Shown piece after piece: positions 50,880-64,000 of a DNA stretch of 64,000 nucleotides. The translations under genes were made by a program, and so were the position numbers. This DNA comes from Mycteria americana (Eukaryota > Chordata > Aves > Ciconiiformes > Ciconiidae). The notes under the pieces were generated by a model. It was not told the origin of the DNA, did no database searches, and saw only the letters and a program-made list of their open reading frames with translations. The stretch's first letter is position 1. Each line of letters starts with the position of its first letter. The DNA lies in the NCBI RefSeq assembly GCF_035582795.1, contig NC_134369.1, positions 54,498,001 to 54,562,000 of the forward strand, written 5' to 3'.

Positions 50880-51670
50880 TGCAGTGTTCCCCCGTTCCCC
50901 GCATTCAGCCCCTTCGAAGCCACAACACTCCTCCTCCGCCGTCGCCCTCCCGGCGGCAGGGCAGCGCTCGTGGGGTGCCCGCAGCCCCGCCGCACCTTGG
51001 CCAGCAGCAACTCCGGCTTTGCAGGGCTGCGGTCAGGAGCCGCCGCTGAAACCTTGCACCAGAAAGCAAATTCCAAGAAAACAAACACTATCACTAGGCA
51101 ATTGAAATGCAGTTGGTAGCAACAAACAAACCATCTGCAACAAGGATCTAGGGCTCTATTCTTGCCAACAGGTTCAACAGGTTTTGAATATTAAGTCATC
51201 CCAGTTTTATTAGTGCCTAAAAGGGAAACACCACAAAAATCTTGTCACCTGGGGTTTCGCCACTGTCCCTGCTTTAGTGCAGCTCCCCCACTCGGTTTCT
51301 CTCCCTTTGGCAAGGAAGTGTTTTGATCGTCCTTAAATTAGTCAAGAAAAACATTTCCCTCCTGTCCAACTAAAGCATTTAAGCGTCGCAACCTGACTGT
51401 GCGGGCCTGAGGCAGGGCTGCGTGTGGGCACCGTGGGAAGGGGAGGTGGGGGGCAGCACCCTGCCTGCCGGGGAGCGGGAGCACTTTTCAGTTTGCACGA
51501 GTTGTCGGCTGCGCAAGGAAGCGCAGGCTGGACTGAAACGTGGTGCGAGGTAGCGCGCTGAGCCTTCGCGCAGCTGAAGCACACCTGGGCTGCCCGCTCG
51601 CCAGGCCCACCCCAGGCGACCGACACAGTCCTGCGTGACCTCGCCGTAAAAACCTGGGCTGAACCTTACC
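50880..51670. promoter_or_regulatory. Intronic CpG-rich cluster, possible alternative promoter region
   Basis: Two CpG-dense, GC-rich blocks (about 50930-51060, roughly 13 CpG, and 51400-51660, roughly 23 CpG by hand count) stand out from AT-rich intron. Such clusters in birds often mark promoters. A strong minus-strand splice donor, GCAG|GTAAGG, lies at its upstream edge (exon side 51670), so a minus-strand first exon just above 51670 is possible. No protein-coding first exon was recognised, and the open frames in this block have no known match that I can name. Confidence 0.4.
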
Positions 51671-54600
51671 TGCACGGCTTCTTCACCTTATCACAGCCGA
51701 TACAGAAAGCTCTCCTGAACAGAAGGATCACTGCTTGCAAGGGACACCAGTTTATTTTAATAAAGGCTCTGATATACTCGTCATTTGCTTTAAATGCAGC
51801 AGCAGTCAATGGTATTTACTAAAAATAGCGCAAAAGGCAAGAAAGTTCATTCAAACGTTTCTTCTCCTCTCAATGAAGCAGCTCACTGTGATGCCTCTGC
51901 AAATGGATCTTACGAATCAGCCCAAGATGGCATCGCGTGGACTGCAAGACCACAACACAATGCCCAAATACCATCTGCTCCTCCCACGAGCTGGTCTTGA
52001 GAGCCTTTAGCTTTTGTAAACAACTGCTGGTCCATTTTATTTTGAGATGCTGCACAATGTAGCAGAACACACTTACAAGCTGACTATAATCAAAAGCTTT
52101 ATAGTCTGCTAAACTTGTTTTAAATAATGCATAACTACCAAAAAAGACACACTGTACTCTTAATCAATTTTCATGCAAACTCAGTTCTCTGTTTGTTGCA
52201 TTTTCTGTTTATAGCAGCACAGCTTTAAACCACAGAATAAATAGTATTATTTTCTGTTCCATTTTAGCTCTAGTCCAGAAACATACACTACATTTAATTA
52301 CTGTTTTGGTAGAGTCCACCTACGCAGACGGGCTGTGCTTGCATGAATCAACTGGTATCTCTGGATTCAGAGCACAGAAGAGGTTAAAAAAAATTAGGGC
52401 ACTTATGTCAGCCCCTCCTTCCTCTCCCCTGCATTTCATCACACTGAAAGGGTTTAAAAGTAAAAAATTCCTTCCACATCATATAATCCTGGCATCTGCT
52501 GTGCAGCAAAATCAAGCTCACTCATTTTGCTGTGTTATTCCCAAAAGTAACTGTACAGATTCAGGTCTAGAACTCCATTTTCCACTCCCTGAAGTTTCCA
52601 AATACCTGTTTTTCCTATTTAGGCACATCAGAAAAAGCAGTAAACACAGCTAGTAAATACAAAGCACTCTCCTCTGTCCAAGTGCAATTCTGATTGCATT
52701 ACTTAAGAAATATAATTTCCTGAGGCTTTTTACTGCCTTACTTTATGATACACATGATATGGTATCAATCTACCAACCTCCTTCTGCTGCCCCTTTCTTC
52801 AGCAGCCCGCAACTCACCCGTGACATTATGTAGTTCAAATACGAAGCCATTACCAAGATTAAGCCACAGAAGGAATCCAGTCTAAAGAGTGAGTAGGTCA
52901 CTGTGGTCATGTTTATTATTTAATAACAGCGGGAATAATTCATATCACAGCAACAATTCTCTACCACTCCATTTATCAATTTCAAAGTAAAGTACATCAG
53001 ACCTCCAGGCAGTGATGGGAGACCGAAGGCTCAGTCCATTTGGACTCTCTCTGTTAAGCCCTGGGCCCGTATTCAAGGCTGGACTCCAGAGTAAGATATA
53101 TGGGAATGATCCTCCTTCACCTATATGTCCAGCAAGCCTGTGCCAGCAAAACCTTGGGAGTAGCACAGCCTCAGATTCACATCCTACTTCCATGCAAACA
53201 CTGTGGTTTCAGGTAAGGTGTTTCATCGTCCCTCCTGAACAAATGAGGTTTAACTTTTCTCCTTTACATAGGCTGCCTGGCTGGTGTAGTCACTCTGCAA
53301 GCTTTTTGATGCAAAGACTGTCTCTTACTACATGTGTCTCGGTTGACAATAATTGCTGTAGTTGTCCCGAAGTGTACAATTTCTCTGATTTTTTTAATGT
53401 GATTGAATAAGAAACCTAATGTCCTCACTAACACCTTTATCAGATATATCTTCTTTGCAGAACAGGGCAGTGTCTGAATCATTAAGCTAACATAATCATT
53501 AATTTTCTTCTTTAACACGCTTTCCTTCACACCCTCACTATTTGTTAATATGATTTTCAATACATATTGAAGCTGCAATGAAACAGAAACAGGAAGAGAT
53601 GACAATAAAACTTAATTCCAAGAATCTTCCCATTTCTACAGATCTCACAGATGAGGCACTTTCAGCTTGCTTTTCCCTACATGCCTTTATCCTGCGGCCT
53701 CAACAACTGATGAACTAACAACTGGGTTTCCAAATCCTTACAACAGGGCCAAGGTTTTTGCCTTTTTATTTGGCTAATCTTTTCACATCTATTTGCCTTG
53801 CTGCCACGACAACTAAACAGCAAATAAGTGATTTGAGTTCATTCAATACATTCCAAATTGGGAGCCTGCCTATTTTGTTTGCTTTAGGGCAAAAGGAGGA
53901 AGCAAACAGCAGCTTTGTAAGTGAAGTTGCCGATATTCTTCTCTCAATTATCGCTGTGAAAAGATATAGAAATGCAAAGTACTCTTTACAAACAGAGTCA
54001 CTTCATGCTGATCCAACTTGTTTCAATTCACTTTAATTTGATTCCGCCTCTAGAAGTGGTTTAACTTTGATACCTACTATGGTTTTTTACATTTAGACAG
54101 ATTGTTTTCAACTCGGCAGGACAAACTAATGTTAGTAAGTTCCATTTAGTTTTCAGTATTTGCTTAAAAGGGGGGTGGGAACTCATAACCAACAAACCCT
54201 GAGGCTATAACCAGCTCCCTGGATGCCCAATGCCATCTTCTGATTGTATCATCTGAACAATTCCAAGTGATGACGTGGTTTAATACTTTTAAGACTTTTC
54301 CGCTAAGGTGGAAAAGAAAAAGCTACTTTAAAAGGTCTAAAAAAACCCCACAAAAGCATTTCTTAATAATTGCTTGCCAAGGATGTACTGCTGCATAATA
54401 ATCTTGCAGAGTAGCTGCAGCAGGCAATCAGGTCTGGCACATGGTAGTTCAGCTGCAGTTTGAAATAGGTACTGCTTTAAAGCACAACTTTACTGCTCCA
54501 TGACTTTATGGCAGTAATTTGAAGACTTTTTACCCAACGTCAAAAAAATATTAACAAAAAGAACCCACTGGAAAATCAAAATATTCTTTAATAAAATAAA

Positions 54601-56930
54601 TGCATTTTGAAAATTTCAAAGTTCATTCAGCTTCTTCCCAGCCTGGCCCTGGCAACTAAACAAGTACAACACAGGTCATGGCAAGAGGCCAGAGTAAAAT
54701 CACAGCTAGGAATCCCTTTTCTTTAAAAGTCTACCCAATTGCATGGATGAGATTCAGCATTTCTTACGTGGGTTTTAAAAAACAAACAATTCCTGCATCT
54801 TCACTGAAAGGGAACTCTCTTACAAAATTCTGCGAGGAGCAGAGTTGAAGAGGAAGGGACACAGAGAAGCTTAACTCACTTAGCTCCTCCAGCAGAGTAG
54901 GGGCATCTCCCCTTTCAGCTACTCCATAAGCACCACAGGCATCAGCAGAGAACTGTGAATTCAGCAACATAATGCTGGGATGTAAAACCCCATCGCCACT
55001 AACACACAACTGTCATAAAGTCCCTAACGGTGCCTTGCTACTCCAGTCCTTATTTAATATGTGCTCGAAAACAGTCATGGCACCTATATGATTAAAAATT
55101 TTTTTAAAAAGTAACTGGGATTATTGTTGGGGGGGAGGATGGAGGAATGGAAGAAGGGGAGAGAAGGAACAACACATTTCTTACCTGGTAACACCACCTG
55201 AAGACATATGAGAAAAGAACCAAAAAGATGCCGCCTCAGAGGCCCAAGAAATTCTGGGCAACCGGTCAGGCAAATACAAAAATGTACAACCAATACAAGA
55301 TTCACAGACCTGAAGGGGGACGGAAGTTTGCTCCTTTGTAAGCTGAAGGTAGAAAGTCAACCAAAAAGACATGAACAGACCTCCGCAAAGTTGACCCAAC
55401 TCTAGTTTCTGGTGTTGATTACAGCCCTGTAGAGACACACACCCCCTGCACTTCCCACACGAAGGTTCTCGCATTACATAAACACTACAAATGATTAAAA
55501 ATTACACGAAATTTTACAAAATTACATGGTATGCTTCTGCTTCTGTTGCCAGCCCCGAAGTGTTTAGCACACTGCTAGGCTATCAAGTTTTGTACTCTGT
55601 GCCAGTCACTCCCCAAGGTGTTTATGTGAAGCACTCAGGCAAAATGAACAGAACATCTGTATTCTATTTGCTAATGAGCAATCATCATTTCTACAATTCT
55701 CCAGCCAGGGATTTTGCTGTTTGGAATACTAATGCCATTTAAAAAAATTAAAGAAAAAAAAATAAAATGTTCTGCTCATTAGTACTACAGTTACTAAAAT
55801 ACTTTTGCACTATTTACAGCGCAACCAGGCTTCTATTTCCATTACTTTCCAGTATTTTTACAAAATTAGAGCTTTCAGAAATAAAAACTTTGATGATATA
55901 TACTTAATGTATTTTCAGAATGAGCATCATTTGCAATGCAGCTCTTGCTTTAATTACATTTTACCCACACAGAGGCAAGGATTTAAAATAAACTATTATA
56001 AAAGCTTTTCAAACACACCCTACTGAAGATTCCCTTCATTGCTTGCTTTTTATATTGTGGCAGCACCCACAGCAGGCTAGATGAGATAAAAAGAAGAGTT
56101 ATAAAAATACAGGCCATGGTCTACAAACTTAATTATATGAAATTCTTATGTGTGCAGAGAGAGAGAGAAGGAATACAACAGTTTTTAAACTTGGGACATG
56201 TTTCGTCTGCAGACAGAAAGACCTATCAGTTTCCCTTCTAACCAGTGGATATTGGCATCATGTGAGGAACAGGATTATTCTCTGATGGAAAGGCCACATC
56301 GAGAAAAGAGCAACATGCAAGGGAGTGCTCCCGGCTGCCTCCCCTCACTGCAGCACTTGGGCATTTCGGATGTGAATTTCCCTTACCATCCTGTGCATCA
56401 GAAATCATGCTGCTGAAGTCAGTGAAGTTGAAGAGCAGCAGATGAGATCAGAATGGGATATTAAAGTCAACAAACCTAATTAAAGTGGCTTATATAAGAA
56501 TCGTCTTTATACTTGCTCATGGTGTACTGAAATGTAACTTTTACCAAGCAAGAGAAAGACAACTAAATACAGGATTTGATTGATCTATCTAAGAAAGTCC
56601 AACGTGGTACTCATGCTCTCACGTGGGAGCAGGTGAGGAGAAAGCATCCCTGCTAGGCAGAAGGAACACAGTACACCAGAAACGTCTGTTTTTCCACACG
56701 AGAGCAGAGATGTATTTCAATATGCTGTGATGCCCTTTCAGTCCAAAGAGGATGCATCTCATCCTATGATCCACAATTGCATCAGGTAGGGTCAGTACAT
56801 TTCAATCACCGATGAGATACTCAAAGGCAGCTCTGCTCCCCAACAGGATGACACGTCTCTGCTGCTGTAGCCATTTCCCAGCGAAGACATCGTGATTGAG
56901 CGTTTCCGTCCTCGGCTGGGGAGGCTTTCT

Positions 56931-56944
56931 ATCGCCATGGCAAC
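56931..56944 (-). promoter_or_regulatory. RFX X-box-like site
   Basis: Minus strand GTTGCCATGGCGAT closely fits the palindromic X-box GTTNCCATGGNAAC bound by RFX factors, with one half-site diverged. It sits in a locally CpG-rich patch (about 56890-57010) within AT-rich intron. Confidence 0.35.
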
Positions 56945-58230
56945 TGGCAGCGGTCCACACGCCACAGAGGACCGCATCGCATCACCCCGCCAGGACAGGA
57001 ACGCCATGCCATACTTTAAAGCCACCTTCCCTAAAGACAAAACAAAACACCACAGGAGAGAGCAAGAGAACCCGACTCTCACGGATGCCGGATGCAATAA
57101 TCTGCTCATCACGAACCTCTCCCTCACCCTGTACGCTCGGCTGCAGGCTGTGCTTTAAATCACTCCGAGGAAGGTGTTTTGTTTGACTGAAATACCCAGC
57201 TGGCCTCATTTCGGTCAGTCAGACAGGAGGCAGCCTCAGTTTTTTCAGCATTTACCTCTCTCATTTTAAACAGTCACCGATCAACTCGGAAATACACCTC
57301 TCTCCTCCTCACAGAGCCTCCAGCCAGCAGCAAAGCCAGACCCAGCCTGTGCAGAGGAGCTGCCCGCCTCAGAAAGCAGAAGGCCCCCAAAGCCCCCCAC
57401 ATCTCAGCTGAGTACGAGGCAGACCAAAACCAAGGCTAGATGATACACAGGAGCAAATAGTTGTTTCTTATGCCATGATAAGGTAACTTGCACCTGTCCC
57501 CTTCTGCCCTCAGACTGCAGGCTGCTCTACCCAAGCCAAGGAAAAATGCACTACCAGGACTACTTCAATTTGGTTAAAGCTTTCTACATCTGTTTAAGGA
57601 AATAACACAAACCTATTTTAATACACAGATGACCACAAACCGTAACTCTCTTTCGCTTCCCCAGAACTAATTATATACATGTCACCAGAGTGTCATACAT
57701 CTCTCTCTTTCCACCTAGAGAACACATTTTTCACTGCTGCGGTCTAACACTTTATATACCGAACAGTACTCTCCGTGCAACAGTTTAGGGGAAAAAACCC
57801 CTAGTCCTTCAAGCGATGTGTGTACTTTTATAATGTTACCTAGAAATAACACTGAGCTATAGCGGTTATTATTTAACAACACATCCAATGGGGAAAAATA
57901 AATGACACACCTTATATAAATATCGATAAAAATGTTTCTTCTTACTGTGTTAGTAGGAGCCTACATCCACACTGACAACAAATATAAAGGAACACCCTGT
58001 ACTTGCACTGAAACAGCCAGCATGCCTTTACTGTGGAAGTAAAGCATGAAACCATGTTTAAAGGCAAATGAAGTTAAAACTTGACTCATACTAAACACAA
58101 AGTTACAGTTTACTTGAAGGTACAGAATTTGTGACCTCGCAGTTTGAGCAAAGCTGCAAAATTATCTATAGAGGGACAGAAGATTCTTTTAAAGGGAAAT
58201 ACAAAAGTAAGCACCCAAAAAACCCTGAAA

Positions 58231-58277
58231 ATCTCAGAAACTATTGAAGTTTCTCAGAAATCTCAGAAACTATTGAA
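58231..58277. repeat. 29-bp-period tandem duplication
   Basis: ATCTCAGAAACTATTGAA occurs at 58231-58248 and again at 58260-58277. A partial TTCTCAGAA sits between them. Confidence 0.9.
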
Positions 58278-60463
58278 CTATTAAACTGACCACGTACGAA
58301 TGCCTGCAATAAACAAAATAGCGAGGAAACACCAGACTGAAAGACCAAAAAAGAAAACAGTTTACGCAAATACAGAGTGCCCTTCATTTGCACATCAGGA
58401 TTCCCCTTCTCACTGTGAATAAAATGGATACCCTGAGGCAAAATTAGTTGTTTTCATCATGCAATGCCTATGCAATTTTGCTAGAATACACTAGCAAAGA
58501 AAGATGCCAATTCTGTTTCAAAATGTGTTAGAATCACAAATATTGATGTGTTTCCCCAACTTCAAGAACAGAAAAAAAACAGAACTAGCATTGGAAGTTG
58601 AATGTCTCGCACTTATTAAAAACCAATGAATTAGAACTGAACAAAAAAGCCCAAACAAACATGAAAAAGTACAGACAGGCCTTTGCCTCCTCTCAAATCT
58701 CCAAACACCCTCTCCACCCCCCCCAATATGACACCATGCTGTATTGGGCCATGTTCCAAAGGCATACTATGAACAGAACAGGCTGCAGTATTGAACCAAC
58801 ATCAAGAAACCACCTCTTAAAACTAAGTTTTAAATGAAGCACTTTCATGAAAATTGAAAAATATAGGACACCAAGAAATCTGATGGAATTTGGTATAACA
58901 CAAGTAAGTCTGATAAAATTTTCAGTTTCTGTTTTAAGTCAAAGAGCCAGATCTAGAGGATGTTCTCACACTAAGGCCACTAATGAGGAAGTTTGATGTT
59001 TTGAGCATAAAAAAGACAGCGTATTCAAATTTTAAGCATGGGAATAAAGTCACCTACCTACAAAGTACTTGTGACCAGCAGAAGTCAAGGGAGTTGAATC
59101 TTACTTTCTTCTTAGACATTAATGAAGTAATGGCCACTCTTGTCATTACTAAACTAGTTTAAGCAGGGCAAGATTGTAATTAGGGGAGAAACTTCATATG
59201 CTAGTCCCAAAAGGAGACACATACAAAGAGCATCAAGCAGCAGGACTGCAGGAAACATCTGATAACCAAATGTGTGCACACAACGTAAAATGGAGACATT
59301 TGTTTATTGACAGTTGCAAAGTAGGCTGAACATTTTATTTACTGTTACCTCATTTTCAGTATTACACAGATCATTTGAAAGAGGGCTTTAACAAGCATGA
59401 AGCACGTCCGTGTGCATATGTTTATGCTAGCAACCATAGGGAACTTCAGCTCTTTACATTCTGCCTTTTCCCCGCACAGGGCTATGACAGCAGAACAACT
59501 TCAGTGCATGCCAAGCACGCAGCACAAAGTCTCTCCTCCCGACATCTTTAGGCAGCTGCTGAACCAGGCTAACTGCTGGCTGCCAGGGCTGTTCCCTCTT
59601 TGGCAGCAGCGCTGCCCACTCTAGGCAGTTTGCAGCTCTCTGGCTTCTTCCCTCCCCACCCCTCTGAAGCGAGGGTTCGGCTCTTTTTCCCAGTCAAACC
59701 TTGGCTCTTGGTACAGAGAACTGGCAGAAAACACTTCTGCCAGCAGAAGACACTGCCATGCCCTCAGTGTTCTACGGTCAAACTTTTCAGGATGGGATAA
59801 TGCACTGGTAGGACATCTACTGCTAGGGATATAAAGGCCTGAAATACGAAATCCCCAAAACATCCAGCCATCCCACATTGTCTGGATCCCTTTTAAGATG
59901 GAGCATCCAACCAAGTTGCTCCGTTTAAGTTCAACTAGGGAAAGAACAACCAAACAGATTTTAAACTATCAGGGCTGTGATAGAGACACACTGACAAAAT
60001 CAGAAGGCCAAGTCAACTTGAGTGCCGTGCAAACGATGAAGGATGTCTCTTACTCCTTCCTGTAAGACAGCATGCATGACTGCACAGACCCCAAGACAGA
60101 CAGACACCCCCAGTCCTTCCAAGCCAGCCCCTCTCCAAGCAGCTCTGCACTAGGTGAGCCTTGTCCTTTAAGCGCACTGCGTTAGACAACGCTGTTTCAG
60201 AAGAGCTACTCACTGAAATGATTCTCACTCCACAATTAGCACCCACGTGAGTATGGAAAATCAGACCTAGGGCTCTTGCCCAGTTCCAGCCCTCCTGTAC
60301 TGAGTCCAGGACAACAATTTTATAACACACTGCAGTATCCCGTGCAGCTGTGTCAAAATGGCGTAACACTGATCGCCTGTGACAGGAGGCATTTGTACTA
60401 GGAGATTTCTGAAAGCAGTACAGTATTTCTTTGTGTGAAGTAGCTGAGAAATAATACTCTCAA

Positions 60464-60475
60464 CCCCCCCCCCCC
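60464..60475. repeat. C12 homopolymer
   Basis: Twelve consecutive C between CTCAA and TTCTTTTCC, within a pyrimidine-rich stretch. Confidence 0.95.
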
Positions 60476-63400
60476 TTCTTTTCCTTTGTGCACTGCCAAG
60501 CAAAACAGGCCCCAAAACATGCTCTCTTTATTCTTTAACTGATGGAAATTACATTAGAGAGAAGCCCAGCACAAAGGAAGTTTTGGCAAGGAATGTGCCT
60601 TTTATGTTACGTTCCATAAAACACTCAGAGATGTATCGACTGATATTTACAAAAAGATGTTCTTCATACGTCTATACACGGTGGCTGCTGCAATGCTGAC
60701 TTGATCTGCACTTCAAACTGGCAATATACAACAAAACATTTTTAAACATATTTGATATAAACCATTTTTTAAGAAACAAAGACTTGAAAAAAAACCCCAA
60801 CCCCAAACCCTATTCCTTTATGCCTATATTTTAAACTAATTATAGCAAAGAAATTCCAACTTACAATGTATTTGAGTATTACTGAAAATAGAAGTGGTCT
60901 ACATTATCAGCAACTGGTTACAAATGTATATGGAGTCTTTGTTCCTAAATAAAAACCACCATAACTAATGGCATAGGGACTCCTTGTAACCTCCTTTTCT
61001 GAGCATTAGAGTTGAATTTATTCTCCCTGCTTGTTTGGTGCTTTGCCACTGGCAGCATTGATTTTCTGCCCTCCTTGATGACTGCTGGAACTTGAAAACC
61101 AGAAAGCCCTCTGGTTTCAAAGTTCCCCTCCATTTTCAGCGACAGCAACAGTGGTCTGGAGTAGCTTTTGTTGAGAGACAGCAAAGAGCCAACAAACCAC
61201 ATAAACATGGGCAAGGTGTGCAGCAGTGTGCCAGAAAAAACAGTCCTTCCCAGTAAAATCTTTCCATCACAGGTGTGATCTCATCTATACCTACAGAGTT
61301 TTGCTTAGTGCTGATACCATCACTGTGCTCTCAAATGCTTTAAGAGTGGCAATTCTTTCCCAAAAGGCAGTCTTATCTGCACAACCATGAAGCTGTTCTG
61401 CAGTAACAATGCTAAGAAATTTTCCGGTTTGAATAAGGATAAATAATACACTAACACACCCGCCAATTCCAACCTGCTGCCCAGCTATAGTTGGTGTACG
61501 CTGAGTGCAGCGGGACCCCACCACACTGCTGGGGAGGGACACAGCCACGTCACCTTCTGATGAAACCAGGGGCGAGCAGAGCACAGCATGGCCGGGGCAT
61601 GATCCTGGCGTGCACCGTCTCACACTCCTGAGGAACCGAATCACAGCCCAAGCAGGTACCCAGGCTTGGTGAGGGAGTGCTGCTTCAGGGTGACACAGAG
61701 AGAGTCACCGCAGGCCAGTGTGTATTTGGTGATGCCTCTGAAGATATACTCTAGTTAGTAAATGCAACCATGCCAGCAAAAATGCTTTTTGGTGGTACAC
61801 AGTGTTCTTGCAAGGAGAATTTACCTGTAAAACCACATGAACAAACCCTCACCAACACAAAATTCGCTCGAGCCTGGCGTTCAGGAGGTACAGCTACAGC
61901 TCTGCACTTCTGGTAGAGTAAAACATAGCACAACCCACTGAGCAAGAAAAAGTGCCCTAAATTATTTCCAAATGAGTACTTTTAATATAGTAATTGCAGT
62001 GACGCTTTAAAAAGTTACTCATATTTCAAAATATTGCTGCTTTGCATATTAAGTAATTTCTTCTGCACTTGCAAGAGTTAGAAGCTTAAAGATCTGGAAG
62101 GTCTTTAAAGAAATGAGTTTTCAAAACAGGACAGAAACTTAATTTTCTTTATTTCTTTTGGCAAATTGAATCAGTACCATAACTTACTCTAACTTTGGTA
62201 AATCACAAGAAAGGATTAAAACCGTCCCAACATTTGGGAAGAGTTTTAGGTCACAGGCAAAATAAACATTTTAAAATACAGACACTGAAGTAATGACTCA
62301 TCACTCATTGCATCTCCCTAAATTTGCTTCACAAATTCTGTTACTTCAGGCTTTGTCTGTTGTTTCTGGAAGGAAGGGAAATGCTTGCTTGAAAGGTCCA
62401 ACTAAATAAAAGCCACGGGGTCTGTTCTCCTCCTGCTGTACACTTGTGGCCCCCAGTAAGGTGACTGGCAGACAGATACACCAGCATGGACGAGAGAACT
62501 GTATACAAATAAAATTTTTTTAGTTGATTACTAGTCAAAAGGCCCCTTAGATAACATGATAACACTGCTGCAACCTCCTCAGAGTTTCAGCATGTTTACT
62601 TTTGAACACGTGCCCCAGCTGTAAATCGTACAAATATCACGAGTGCTGCATAAAGGTCCCTGAGTCACTAGGAGGAAAAGTTAGATGGACAGAAATCTCA
62701 CTTCTGTAATGTCTTCCAAAACCACAATAAAATCTAAACCTTTTATAATTAAAGTTATGTTATATTCAGTAAATTATGTTTATGTAATTAAACACTCGTC
62801 AATACTGTGGGCAAAGTAAAGCCACTGGGAAAGTCAAAGCTGCCAGCTGAAGCCTCGCATACAAATGTTGCACTGCCACAGGATTTGCCTTGTGCTAAAG
62901 CCCAGCAGAAATTCAGGTGATGCATGCATCGCTTACCTACCACATCTCTTGAACATTAAACTGTTACAGCAAGATCATTTCACTTTCAATTGCTTGCCTC
63001 CTCCCCCAGTTTATCACTCAGCACACCTCTCCGCGTTAATTGCTTTTTAAACATTGCTCACACTTAAAATTCAGACTCAGCCTATACCATTTACTTCCCC
63101 ATATAACTTGATGTTCGGAGTAAAACACGTAATTACTGCATAAAAAGTTGTACAAATATAATTAAAAATATGGTGGAAACCTTTTCCCCCCTGCAATTTA
63201 TTTTACAACATACATGCCCTAATTAAGCTTAAAGCCCCCAATTTATGCTAATATTTTGAAGAGAGCTCTTTTTTGCCTGTTCAAACTATGGCTACATGAA
63301 AGGGACTTGTCAGCACTAACTCCCACAGCAAACTCTCAGCCTTTATGGGAAAGTTTTCTTTACATTTCCTTCACTGAGCAATCCTTCGGTGTAAGCTCCT

Positions 63401-64000
63401 GTAACTCAACAGACTTCCAGGGGCCGAACAACTGGTTCTTCATGTGACATAGCTGAACATCACTGCTGGTGTTTCTGTCACCTACAGATTAGCACACTGG
63501 CGATCACACTGCATGGTGTACCAGACGTGCAGGTTGGTATCAGGATTCCACACGTGGACAATGAAGAAGTGGCTTTAGTACTAGTATTCATAAACTGTGT
63601 ACCTGAAAGCTTTTATTCTGCTGTATCAGTTGATATACCACTCCCTTAAGCTCCCTTATAGAGGAAGGAAACCAATTAAAACCTGTATTTAGACAAGGCA
63701 ACACTGGAACACTTCTCTGCATCAACACTAGTAAACATGCACAGTGCAAATCTTGTGCAAACTTTTTTTCTTTATTAACGTGTCCATGGGAAATTAAGAC
63801 TTCCCCCAAAACTAAGCAAATCAACACTGTCAAAAGGGTGTCTGTGTGGGGGAAATATCAGATTTGACACCTAAAAAGAAATGGCAAAAATTTTCCCAAG
63901 ACTACTCTTACCAACACCCAGCACTGCTTGCTGTGAACACTGCCTTATACCACAGGCTCAAGTAAGAGGAATCTGTTTGCTTTCATTCTGCTAATGGCCA

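Larger units (their letters stand above)
36009..64000 (-). other. FOXN3: FOXN3 intron, 3' portion (continues past the window edge)
   Basis: This is everything upstream of the 66-nt exon on the gene strand. I looked on the minus strand for the exon expected next, encoding the end of the forkhead domain and the HPHPHVFNTPP and WPGSTFFKRNG blocks, and did not find it. The simplest reading is that the window ends inside this intron, which fits the very long introns of FOXN3 in other vertebrates. Holdings noted separately are two candidate regulatory stretches (36.5-37.0 and 56.9 kb), a CpG-rich cluster (50.9-51.7 kb), several isolated splice-donor-like sites and a few simple repeats. A short exon could have been missed by eye. 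Confidence 0.75.

Noticed and set aside
51668..51720. Possible upstream FOXN3 coding exon ending at the 51670 donor
   Set aside because: The translated sequence before the donor does not match any FOXN3 segment. Kept only as a possible non-coding alternative first exon.
55181..55474. Minus-strand frame ending in a CCAG|GTAAGA donor
   Set aside because: The donor is good, but the 97-residue frame is Cys-rich low-information sequence with no recognised family, so it is not supported as an exon.
36009..64000. The FOXN3 exon encoding the end of the forkhead domain
   Set aside because: I searched by eye for the expected HPHPHVFNTPP and WPGSTFFKRNG codons on the minus strand and did not find them. 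Most likely it lies outside the window.
1..64000. tRNA, rRNA, CRISPR, operon or phage-like features
   Set aside because: No tRNA-like folds with box A/B, no regularly spaced repeats with unique spacers, and no prokaryotic gene arrangement were seen. The window is a vertebrate intron and flank.

Overview
This is vertebrate nuclear DNA, almost certainly from a bird. The sequence is AT-rich with long introns. It carries an avian-type CR1 LINE, old MIR-type SINE fossils, and three spliced coding exons of one recognisable vertebrate gene. There are no operons, no bacterial or phage genes, and no CRISPR arrays. Nearly all of the open reading frames are chance.

The gene is FOXN3 (CHES1, checkpoint suppressor 1), a forkhead transcriptional repressor, read on the minus strand. 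Its last three coding exons are here. A 66-nt exon lies at 36006-35941, a 109-nt exon at 24537-24429, and the terminal coding exon at 12527-11978 ends in a TAG stop. Splice phases agree across both junctions and give the conserved FOXN3 C-terminus (about 240 residues of a protein near 490). The forkhead DNA-binding domain and the N-terminus are not seen. They should lie upstream of this window on the minus strand, beyond position 64000, unless I missed a short exon in 36-64 kb.

Layout: 1-2.7 kb is gene-free sequence with two GC-rich blocks. 2.77-3.42 kb looks like a decayed avian LTR carrying a 48-bp minisatellite. 3.4-11.98 kb is AT-rich 3' flank, including a FOXN3 3'UTR of unknown length. 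12.5-24.4 kb is the last intron, holding a 5'-truncated, multiply frameshifted CR1 (about 21.37-23.04 kb) antisense to the gene. 24.5-35.9 kb is the preceding intron, with MIR-like SINE remains and polypyrimidine tracts. 36-64 kb is the 3' part of a still larger intron. It contains an intronic CpG-rich cluster (50.9-51.7 kb) next to a good minus-strand splice donor, and two candidate regulatory stretches (36.5-37.0 kb and 56.9 kb).

I looked for an unusual or undescribed system and did not find one. The most checkable new observations are the tandem splice donor of the 66-nt exon, the intronic CpG cluster as a possible alternative promoter, and the minisatellite inside the LTR-like block.
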